Shown here one piece after another: positions 1 through 5,410 of a stretch of 7,964 nucleotides of DNA. Under the pieces are notes generated by a model, which was given only the letters and a program-made list of their open reading frames with translations, was not told the DNA's origin and did no database searches. The DNA lies in contig PKYM01000236.1 of assembly GCA_003132645.1 (NCBI GenBank), forward strand, positions 1 through 7,964, given 5' to 3'. The position numbers and the translations under genes are program-made. Numbering within the stretch: position 1 is the stretch's first letter; each line of letters starts with the position of its first letter. Source of the stretch: Actinomycetota bacterium (GTDB lineage Bacteria; Actinomycetota; Thermoleophilia; UBA2241).

Positions 1-153
1 GCAACGTGTAGCGCTATGGGCTCCTTCGCGATTGCGGCCGGGGCAGTACCGGAGGTATCAGCTCCCCGACCCGGTCACGCCCGCAGACGAATGAATCATG
101 CCGAAACCGGCAGGCTGGTATGGAGCGGATGTGGCTGGCGGCCGTCACGTGTC

Positions 154-190
154 ACCGGAGAATGCCCTTTTACGACCGGAGAATGCCCTT
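154..190. repeat. Tandem 16-base direct repeat, possible end of a lost insertion sequence
   Basis: The 16-base unit ACCGGAGAATGCCCTT occurs exactly twice, at 154-169 and 175-190, with a 21-base period. CACGTG palindromes lie on both sides (146-151 and 191-196). The second copy ends on the first base of the reversed stop codon of the DMT transporter. IS21-family elements start with TG and carry short tandem repeats in their ends, and TGTCACCGG at 150-158 fits that pattern, but no transposase is in the window. The repeat is seen directly; the IS reading is inference. Confidence 0.6.
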
Positions 191-1191
191 CACGTGCGGG
201 CAACGGGCACAGTCGCAGGTTCTTCACTGCGCCTGCCGCCGCCGCTGACCACCAGCGCCGCCCCGGCGATGCTGATCGCCGCCCCGAGCAACAGGCCCCA
301 GCCAGGCTGAACGTGCAGGATGAAGAGGCTAAACAGGGCCGCCCAGAGCACGTAGGTGAGGTTCACCGGCATCGCCCGGCCGGGACCGAGACCGTTTATT
401 GCCAGGAAAAAGAGCAGGTAGCCGCTGGAGCTGAGCACGGCGGCCAGCGCGATCCAAAGGACGCTGCGCGAACCAAGCGCTGAGACCATCAAGGGATAGC
501 CCCCCAGCAGCGGCAGGATGACGAGCGCCAGGGCTAGAAACGAGGAACCCATGCGCAACGTGGTCACCACAGTGGCGTCCAGAACGCGCATGGCTCGTGC
601 CGCGAAGATCGGCTCAATGCCGTAGCCGAGGGCGCAGACTAGTGCGAAGACCACGCCCAGGGCGAAATGCGGGTGAGCACCCGCGGGCGGCCGATAGGTC
701 GCCAGCGCGGCGCCGCTCACGCTGAGCACGATGCCTGCCCAGGCGCGCCGGGCGAGACGGTCGCCCAAGAAGAGGCGGCCGAGCAGGGCGCCGATCGCCG
801 GCGAGAGCGCGGTGATCGCGTAGGCATAGGCCACCCCGGCGTACTGGTAGGCGACGTACAGGCTCACGGTCGCGACAGGGCCGCCGAAGAGGCCAGCCAC
901 ACAGGCAAGCCGGCCGGGGCGGCTGCGAAGCGCTGCAGCGAGCACGCGCAGCCGCCCGCTGGCCGCGTCTTGGGCCAACTGCCAGCAGAGACGCACCAAC
1001 TCGTTGATCGTCGAGCAGGCCACGGCGGCCAGTACCGCCGAGCCGGCGGCGGCGTAGGGGGGCATGCCGAGCGCCAAGCCCACCAGCGTGCCACTCAGGC
1101 CCCAGAGCGCGCCGCTACTCAGTGCCGCGAGCCAGCCGACCCTCGCAGTCGTGCCGCCCCCATGTGAATCGCCGGGTGCGACGGCCGTCAT
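190..1191 (-). CDS. EamA/DMT-family membrane transporter (putative metabolite exporter)
   Basis: The 333-residue protein is almost entirely hydrophobic, with about ten predicted membrane segments (near residues 20-41, 45-66, 94-117, 121-141, 150-166, 176-195, 209-231, 243-265, 273-293 and 297-316) and a charged C-terminal tail. Two halves of five helices resemble the duplicated EamA domain: the first ends in an AITALSPAIGALLG helix followed by a short loop with GDRLARRAWAGI, and the second has a similar NLTYVLWAALFSL helix then a Gly/Ala-rich last segment. Length and topology match drug/metabolite transporters of about 300 residues. The substrate cannot be read from sequence; many relatives export amino acids or other metabolites. 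It is alone on the minus strand. The ATG at 1191 has no strong ribosome binding site upstream, so the exact start is uncertain. The stop overlaps a tandem repeat. Confidence 0.8.
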   Translation of the reverse strand: MTAVAPGDSHGGGTTARVGWLAALSSGALWGLSGTLVGLALGMPPYAAAGSAVLAAVACSTINELVRLCWQLAQDAASGRLRVLAAALRSRPGRLACVAGLFGGPVATVSLYVAYQYAGVAYAYAITALSPAIGALLGRLFLGDRLARRAWAGIVLSVSGAALATYRPPAGAHPHFALGVVFALVCALGYGIEPIFAARAMRVLDATVVTTLRMGSSFLALALVILPLLGGYPLMVSALGSRSVLWIALAAVLSSSGYLLFFLAINGLGPGRAMPVNLTYVLWAALFSLFILHVQPGWGLLLGAAISIAGAALVVSGGGRRSEEPATVPVART

Positions 1192-1884
1192 CGTGGCTCG
1201 ATGTGGAGCTTCATGGGCGCGCTGCCCTCCTCAGTGGGTCTGGCCTTGCGCCCTGCTCGAGGTGGGCGGGGTGGGCGCGAAGGGCAGCCTTCGCGCGTCA
1301 GAGCACGGCCAGACTACGACTCTAGGGGTCGTCGGTACAGCGCTCGCGAGCTGGTGGGATCGTCGGCCTGTCGCCAGCCGACGATCGAGACGATGATCTC
1401 GAGCAGCCTCACAAACACCTGACAAGCGCGCCCGGGGCAGCATACGGCGTGGACACCTCGTGGACCGCAAGCGCGGCAGAGAGCCTGTCCTCCGGTTCTG
1501 ATGACCGGGGCACCGCCGGCCTCGAGGGCATCAAAGCGGCACCGATGTCGCGACGCGGCCTTCGCATCAGAGGCCGCGCTGCTCGCGCGCTTCGAGCATC
1601 TCTTCGATTCGGGGCAAGCTGCAAAGACCGCCCGAGCGCTGCGAGTGCGCTGGAAGCGGAACCCTGACGATCCCGAGCTGACGATCGAACTAGCCATAGC
1701 CGAAGCGACGCCGACAATCTCGATGAGGCGGTCCTTTGCCGACCTGTCGCCGACGGTTGGCCCTCAAAGAAGACCGTTTTGGCTAACCATGCGATCAACA
1801 GCCAGGCCGTTCCAAAGGACGTAGGATGTCCCCGGTTCGCGCGCACTGCCGTCGTCTCGGCCCCTGCAGCTAACAACAGCGAGC
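1192..1884. other. Gene-poor spacer between divergent transporters
   Basis: About 690 bases separate the starts of the DMT and MFS genes. Open frames on both strands here are short, Arg/Ser/Pro-rich and overlap each other without recognisable domains. The only stretch that reads like protein is in the plus frame at about 1560-1690 (residues such as ARFEHLFDSGQAAKTARAL and RRNPDDPEL-like WKRNPDDPELTIELA), which vaguely resembles a TPR helix pair; it has no plausible start or end and is at most a relic. Palindromes at 1342-1402 are listed separately. I see no clear promoter for either transporter. Confidence 0.5.
1342..1402. repeat. Cluster of three perfect inverted repeats
   Basis: Three structures lie almost end to end. 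GCTCGCGAGC at 1342-1351 is a perfect 10-base palindrome. GATCGTCGGC (1358-1367) and GCCGACGATC (1377-1386) form a perfect 10-bp stem with a 9-base loop. TCGAGA (1385-1390) and TCTCGA (1397-1402) form a 6-bp stem with a 6-base spacer and share two bases with the preceding stem, so the last two hairpins would compete if transcribed. No T-run follows on either strand, so a simple intrinsic terminator is unlikely. Possible roles are a regulator binding site upstream of the divergent transporters or a relic of a mobile element end. Confidence 0.6.
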
Positions 1885-3150
1885 GTGTCCTTGCCTCCGC
1901 CATCGACGAACGATAGTTTGCCGATTCCCGAGAACGAGCGCCGTGCCACCGTGCAGCTGCTCGTCGTCTGCGCTGCGAGCTTTGTCGTCTGGTCGGGGTT
2001 CGGCGCGATTCTGCCCTACCTGCCGATCTTCCTCAGGGACCAAGCCCATAGCCCGATGTGGCTCATCGGGGTGATCGCCTCGGCCTACTACATCGGCACG
2101 TTTGCCTTCTCCGCCCCGCTTGGCCGGCTCAGCGACAGCGTCGGTCGCAAGCCCCTCATCGTCAGCGGCGTCTGCCTGTACGCGATCGCAACCCTGTTGT
2201 TCGTGACCACCACCCATGCGGCCTGGTTCACCGTCTTTCGACTGCTCGAGGGCGTCGCCGCTGCTGCCGTGGGGCCGGCAAGCCAGGCGTTCATCGCCGA
2301 TATCACAGACGACCGGACACGCAGTCGCGCCTACGGCTGGTTGACGACGGCCCAGTTCGGCGGCCTCATCATCGGTCCGGCGCTGGCACCGCCGCTCTAC
2401 GCCCTCGGCGGTGGCCACGGCAAGTGGGCCTTCTACACGATCTTCCTCTTCGGCAGTGCGCTCTCGGCTCTGACCGCCGTGGTCCTCATGTTCACCATCA
2501 AGGAGCCGGCGCGCACCGCTCAGCGACGGGCCGAGAAGGCAGTGCGGCCGCCCCTGCGCACCCTGGTCTCGGGCCCAGTGGCGGCGTTCGTCATGATCGC
2601 CGCCACGAGCAGCTTCGCGATGGGCACCTTCGAGGTCCTCTGGAGCCTGTGGCTGCAGCATCTCGGCGCCTCGCTGACCTACACCAGCGCCACCTGGATC
2701 GTCTTCAGCGTGCCAATGCTGCTCTCCTTTGTCGGCGGCTCCATCGCCGATCGCGGCAATCGCTTCTTACTGATGTTCTCGGGCTATGCGGTATCGGCTT
2801 GTGCCTGGATTATCTACGGCACGACGCACAACCTCTGGCTCTTCATCATCGTCAACGGCGTCGAGGGACTGGCCGTCGCCTGGTCCTACCCGGCCAAACA
2901 GGCGTTTCTGGTCCAGGTGAGTCCGCCTCGCTGGATCGGCGCCGTGCAGGGACTGGAGAGTTCTTCGGCACAGCTGGGGGGCGCTCATCGGCACGCTGCT
3001 CTCGCCGCTGCTCTACGGTCTGATCGGCGGTTACACGATCAGCCTTGGAGGTGTGCTCGCCCTGATCGGTCTCGCCGTCGGGGCGCCGCTCTTGCATCGC
3101 GAGTGGAAACACATCAAGGCCGGCGGCGCGTGATCGATCGCCAAGGCTGA
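1885..3150 (+). CDS. MFS transporter (DHA1-like, 12 TM) with a C-terminal frameshift
   Basis: Proton-driven major facilitator family carrier, probably a drug or small-molecule efflux pump. After a polar N-terminus, TM1 starts near residue 23. Motif A is seen as GRLSDSVGRKP at residues 80-90, the TM4 signature as FRLLEGVAAAAVGPASQAFIAD at about 118-139 (written across helix 4), and a Gly/Pro-rich helix 5 as GGLIIGPALAPPL at 159-171, the antiporter-type motif C region. A second-half motif A copy reads GGSIADRGNR. From residue about 365 the sequence turns Arg/His-rich and hydrophilic. Removing one G from the six at 2976-2981 restores LIGTLLSPLLYGLIGG and a last helix, ending at a TGA at 3131-3133. 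This is either a sequencing error or an inactivating change. The GTG at 1885 has only a weak ribosome site; TTG at 1891 and 1918 are alternatives. Confidence 0.85.
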   Translation: MSLPPPSTNDSLPIPENERRATVQLLVVCAASFVVWSGFGAILPYLPIFLRDQAHSPMWLIGVIASAYYIGTFAFSAPLGRLSDSVGRKPLIVSGVCLYAIATLLFVTTTHAAWFTVFRLLEGVAAAAVGPASQAFIADITDDRTRSRAYGWLTTAQFGGLIIGPALAPPLYALGGGHGKWAFYTIFLFGSALSALTAVVLMFTIKEPARTAQRRAEKAVRPPLRTLVSGPVAAFVMIAATSSFAMGTFEVLWSLWLQHLGASLTYTSATWIVFSVPMLLSFVGGSIADRGNRFLLMFSGYAVSACAWIIYGTTHNLWLFIIVNGVEGLAVAWSYPAKQAFLVQVSPPRWIGAVQGLESSSAQLGGAHRHAALAAALRSDRRLHDQPWRCARPDRSRRRGAALASRVETHQGRRRVIDRQG

Positions 3151-3180
3151 GGCCCAGCCTGAAGATTCGCGGCCGTCATC

Positions 3181-3315
3181 CTAGTCGCGCACGGCGATGC
3201 CCAGGAAGGTGTGCCCCAGCCAGCAGGAGAAGGGCAGTGGCCCAAGGTGAAAGCCAGTGCACTGGCGACGAGGTTCATCATCGCGATCAACTCCACCCTC
3301 GGTGCAACCGCGGCT
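3181..3315 (-). pseudogene. Unidentified short coding remnant split over two frames
   Basis: On the minus strand one frame reads VELIAMMNLVASALAFTLG and the next frame reads PLPFSCWLGHTFLGIAVRD followed by TAG (complement of 3181-3183). Joined by a frame change near 3240 they would give a plausible hydrophobic protein tail. The family is not recognised. It lies just downstream of the integrase remnant and tail-to-tail with the MFS gene. Chance resemblance to protein is quite possible given the GC content. Confidence 0.2.
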
Positions 3316-3332
3316 GCCGGCGAACGCGGCAT

Positions 3333-3680
3333 CTACTCCCCCGCAATAACCGGCCTCGCGATCATCGCCGCGGCCTCTTCCTGCATCGCCGGGATCACGT
3401 GGCTGTAGATGTCGAGGGTGATGGCAATGGTCGAATGGCCGAGATGCTCCTGGATGACCTTGGGGTGGACACCGGCCTGCAGCGCCACGGTGGCGCGGGT
3501 GTGACACAGGTCATGCAGTTCTTGTCGTGTCGGGGGCGGTGACGCTGCCGCCAGGCGAGCTCTTCCCGATGCTTCCGGCCCGCCGCCCCGATTGCTGGAG
3601 CGGCGAGCCCCTCTTGTCTCCCTTCGCGAGTCTAGATCGCGGTCGTGAGCGTCCACGTCCGTGTCCACGCATTTGTCCAC
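3333..3680 (-). pseudogene. Tyrosine recombinase (phage-type integrase), C-terminal remnant
   Basis: Only the last 60 or so residues of the 115-residue open frame are integrase-like (bases 3333 to about 3524). They contain the box II region HDLCHTRAT (residues 56-64), the HLGHS motif (79-83) and the catalytic tyrosine in DIYSHV (Tyr92), then the usual helical tail EEAAAMIA. Full integrases are about 350-450 residues, so the arm-binding domain, the core-binding domain and the first catalytic Arg are missing. The box II Arg is Cys59 (codon at 3504-3506), one base change from a CGT Arg codon; this should abolish catalysis. The first 50 residues of the frame, starting at a GTG at 3680, are low-complexity and unlike integrases. 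It sits about 560 bases from a tRNA-Leu 3' fragment, supporting an old integrated element. Confidence 0.75.
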
Positions 3681-3681
3681 G
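3651..3681. repeat. Three GTCCACG repeats at exact 12-base period
   Basis: GTCCACG occurs at 3651-3657, 3663-3669 and 3675-3681, separated by two different 5-base spacers (TCCGT and CATTT). An inverted GTGGAC follows at 3705-3710. Integrase arm-type sites and iteron-like protein sites have this form: short conserved boxes on a roughly one-helical-turn period with unconserved spacers. The repeats fall next to the integrase remnant. Seen directly; the binding role is inference. Confidence 0.5.
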
Positions 3682-3707
3682 GGACCCGCTGAAACTGGCC
3701 CTTTGTG

Positions 3708-3799
3708 GACTGCGACGCGTGATAACGACGGCAGGCAGAATGTTGCTGCTTTGCAGGGATTATGCGGGATTCAAGCCGGGCGACTGCGACGCCTGATAA
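3708..3799. repeat. Imperfect 18-base direct repeat pair
   Basis: An 18-base sequence at 3708-3725 (GACTGCGACGCGTGATAA) returns at 3782-3799 with a single mismatch (GACTGCGACGCCTGATAA), 74 bases apart. No gene spans the pair. A target or core-site duplication left by recombination near the integrase remnant is one explanation. Confidence 0.5.
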
Positions 3800-3822
3800 T
3801 GGCCCGAACCGGAATCGCACCC

Positions 3823-3843
3823 AGGAGGTCAGCGGTTCGATTC
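3823..3843 (+). other. tRNA T-arm-like scrap
   Basis: AGGAGGTCAGCGGTTCGATT and the following C match the variable-loop plus T-arm 5' strand and T-loop common in bacterial tRNA genes. The expected 3' T-stem (CCGCT) is absent: the sequence changes to TTCAGGC directly after the T-loop, and no D-arm or anticodon arm can be folded upstream. It may be a relic of a second tRNA-based attachment site, or chance. Confidence 0.3.
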
Positions 3844-3897
3844 TTCAGGCTTGCTCATGGGTGCCTCGCAGCGACCTCGGATGTCTCGGCACAGTCT

Positions 3898-3940
3898 ACG
3901 GGCGAGGAGCCGGCCATCGCAGACTCCTCGCCCGTCCTTT
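3898..3940 (+). terminator. Terminator-like 12-bp hairpin
   Basis: ACGGGCGAGGAG (3898-3909) pairs perfectly with CTCCTCGCCCGT (3924-3935) around a 14-base loop, and CCTTTCT follows. The stem is long and GC-rich but the T-run is short, so termination is plausible rather than certain. No intact gene ends just upstream; it may have served the tRNA-like scrap at 3823. Confidence 0.45.
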
Positions 3941-3981
3941 CTGCTCACCGTCCACCGTCAGTAGTCCCGGCCAGCCAGCGC

Positions 3982-4002
3982 TGCTGCCAACGTGCTGCCA
4001 AC
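3982..4002. repeat. Tandem TGCTGCCAAC pair
   Basis: TGCTGCCAAC occurs at 3982-3991 and 3993-4002, an 11-base period. It lies about 90 bases from the tRNA-Leu 3' fragment, a distance at which integrase arm-type sites are often found beside an attachment core. The repeat is certain; its role is inferred. Confidence 0.4.
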
Positions 4003-4089
4003 AAGCTCCATTGGCGGAGGTGGTCTGTGGTTGTCCTCGGTTGGCTGCCGTAGGCGTGAGAGCACGCCTGCACGAGGTGTACAGCAACA

Positions 4090-4146
4090 CTCAAAATCCG
4101 GTGCCACGCGAGTGGCGTGAGGGTTCAATTCCCTCCTCCGGCACCA
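4090..4146 (+). tRNA. tRNA-Leu(CAA) 3' half; probable attachment site (attR-like)
   Basis: From the anticodon loop on, a class II tRNA is visible: loop CTCAAAA (anticodon CAA) at 4090-4096, anticodon 3' strand TCCGG, variable-arm stem GCCAC/GTGGC around GCGA (4103-4116), T-arm GAGGG-TTCAATT-CCCTC (4119-4135), acceptor 3' strand CTCCGGC, discriminator A and encoded CCA (4144-4146). An intact gene needs CCGGA before the loop and GCCGGAG at the 5' end; the sequence has CAACA and no such start, so the 5' half is missing and no mature tRNA can form. Many elements integrate in a tRNA anticodon or T loop and leave just such a 3' duplicate at one junction. With this orientation the element lies to the left and an intact tRNA-Leu should be found at its far end. 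Confidence 0.75.
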
Positions 4147-4191
4147 CAAAGTATCCGAGAAGCTGACGGCCAGGGAACCCTGCCAAACGCT

Positions 4192-4235
4192 TGTACCAAC
4201 ACTTCGACAAGGGTACACCCGTCTCGACACGAGAC
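4192..4235. promoter_or_regulatory. Inverted repeats upstream of the LCP gene
   Basis: TGTACC (4192-4197) and GGTACA (4212-4217) form an inverted repeat with a 14-base spacer, followed at once by GTCTCG-ACA-CGAGAC (4221-4235), a perfect 6-bp hairpin. They lie about 100-145 bases before the LCP start. They could be operator or leader structures; no convincing -35/-10 pair was found. Confidence 0.25.
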
Positions 4236-4320
4236 TCCTGAGGGGGAGCGTCACGTGGGCGTCGCACACGGAAGGCTCTGATTCTCTCGGAGGTCGTGAT
4301 TTCCCGCGTGGTCCCGACCA

Positions 4321-4330
4321 GGGAGGGGAG
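4321..4330 (+). promoter_or_regulatory. Ribosome binding site deciding the LCP start
   Basis: GGGAGGGGAG ends 7 bases before the in-frame GTG at 4338. The earlier in-frame GTG at 4296 has GGAGG only 2 bases away, which is too close for good initiation, so 4338 is preferred. Confidence 0.55.
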
Positions 4331-4337
4331 TTCTCAG

Positions 4338-5387
4338 GTGGCGTTTGGCGCTCGCAAGCGGGGTTCTTGGCATGTCGGGCACGGCGCACGCGACCCCGAT
4401 CAGACCTACTGGACCAGGGGCTCTCCGGCCTACGCAGGCTTCTGGCGCCGCCACACACGCATCCGGATCGCGGCAAAGGTGCTTGCCCTTTGTCTTGTGC
4501 CCTTCGTGGCCTTCCTGGCGGGCTCGCTGGCGGGTTGGCTGAACAATACCCTGGGGTCCCTGCAGAGCAACGACCGGCCCACGGTGGTGGCAATCAAGCA
4601 CCAGCTCGCCGCCCCGCGACCCGGTGTGCCCGTGACCATCCTCGTCCTGGGCAGCGACCGCCGCCAGCCACGGGGACCAGGGAATGTCGACAGCATCCTG
4701 CTCGCTCGTTTGGACCCCGCCTCTCACCGCATGGCCCTGCTCTTCATCCCCCGTGACCTGCGCGCGCGGGTTCCCGGCCACGGCAGGCAGGCCATCACCG
4801 CGGCTTACCGGCTGGGCGGCCCCCTGCTCACCCTGGAGACGATCAAGGGTCTCACCGGCCTTCCGATCAACCATTTCCTCGACGTCGACTTCCAGGCCTT
4901 CATCGACATCGTGAACGCCCTGGGTGGCGTGCACTCCCTGGTGCCGCCCGGCTTGGGAACGCCTCCCGGCCCAAGCTGGGCTTCGGCTCCTCTGCAGCCG
5001 GGCTACCGCCTGCTCGACGGCCGCCAGCTCCTCTCTTACGTGCGCCTCGAGGAGGATGCCTACGGGGGCGAAGGCTGGCTGGCGAGCCAGGGCACGATCC
5101 TCTCCGAGCTTCGTCGGCAGCTGGCGACGCAGGTGGACTGGAGTCATCCCTTGGGCGCGCTGCGTGTCCTCAAGCAGGCCACGCGAAACACGCTCTCCGA
5201 CATCGCCGGTCTGCGAGGCTGGTATGACACGGCCAAGTTGCTGACGGGCAGCGAGCACGGCCGCGTCAGCCAGGTACATCTGACGGGCCGCACCGTAAGA
5301 AGCGGCGGAGTCACGACCGTGGTCGCCGGCCCCGCCCAGATCGGGCGGGCCGTGCAGGCATTCGTTTCGTCTACGACCGGCTCCTAA
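4338..5387 (+). CDS. LytR-CpsA-Psr (LCP) family cell-envelope protein
   Basis: LCP proteins are membrane-anchored enzymes that move polyprenyl-diphosphate-linked glycopolymers onto peptidoglycan or other wall acceptors outside the cell. The 349-residue protein has a basic N-terminus, one membrane segment (about 44-69) and an LCP domain at about 98-262. Typical motifs are ILVLGSD (101-107), NVDSILLARLDP (116-127), a core strand ending IPRD (137-140), a conserved ITAAYRLGGP (153-162) and the hydrophobic VDFQAFIDIVNALGGV (183-198). In most relatives the next motif reads like YVRxRxD followed by GRxxRQ; here it is YVRLEED then GEGWLASQ, so two usually conserved Arg positions that contact the lipid diphosphate are absent. 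It may be a catalytically altered member. The gene converges on the radical SAM gene with 23 bases between stops, and no clear terminator separates them. Confidence 0.88.
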   Translation: MAFGARKRGSWHVGHGARDPDQTYWTRGSPAYAGFWRRHTRIRIAAKVLALCLVPFVAFLAGSLAGWLNNTLGSLQSNDRPTVVAIKHQLAAPRPGVPVTILVLGSDRRQPRGPGNVDSILLARLDPASHRMALLFIPRDLRARVPGHGRQAITAAYRLGGPLLTLETIKGLTGLPINHFLDVDFQAFIDIVNALGGVHSLVPPGLGTPPGPSWASAPLQPGYRLLDGRQLLSYVRLEEDAYGGEGWLASQGTILSELRRQLATQVDWSHPLGALRVLKQATRNTLSDIAGLRGWYDTAKLLTGSEHGRVSQVHLTGRTVRSGGVTTVVAGPAQIGRAVQAFVSSTTGS

Positions 5388-5410
5388 GGGTCAGCCCGCC
5401 ACCCCGGCCG

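Noticed and set aside
1870..2661. Minus-strand open frame (263 codons) opposite the MFS gene
   Set aside because: Composition typical of an antisense shadow; the plus strand shows MFS motifs.
3640..3800. CRISPR-like array from the GTCCACG and 18-base repeats
   Set aside because: Units are too short, spacers are only 5 bases, copies are too few and no cas gene is present.
4046..4146. Complete tRNA-Leu gene
   Set aside because: No GCCGGAG acceptor 5' strand and no D-arm upstream, and the anticodon stem does not pair (CAACA against TCCGG).
3762..4166. Plus-strand open frame with QEVSGSI and EGSIPSSGT
   Set aside because: These peptides are translations of tRNA T-arm sequences, not a protein.
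3958..4593. Minus-strand open frame containing RRRELNPHATRVAPDFECC
   Set aside because: This is the familiar false translation of the antisense strand of a tRNA-Leu 3' end and lies over 4090-4146.
4251..5279. Long minus-strand open frame (342 codons) opposite the LCP gene
   Set aside because: Gln/Arg/His-rich with no family resemblance, while the plus strand encodes an unmistakable LCP domain.
5388..5410. Shared bidirectional terminator between the LCP and radical SAM genes
   Set aside because: The 23 bases do not form a stable stem with a T-run.
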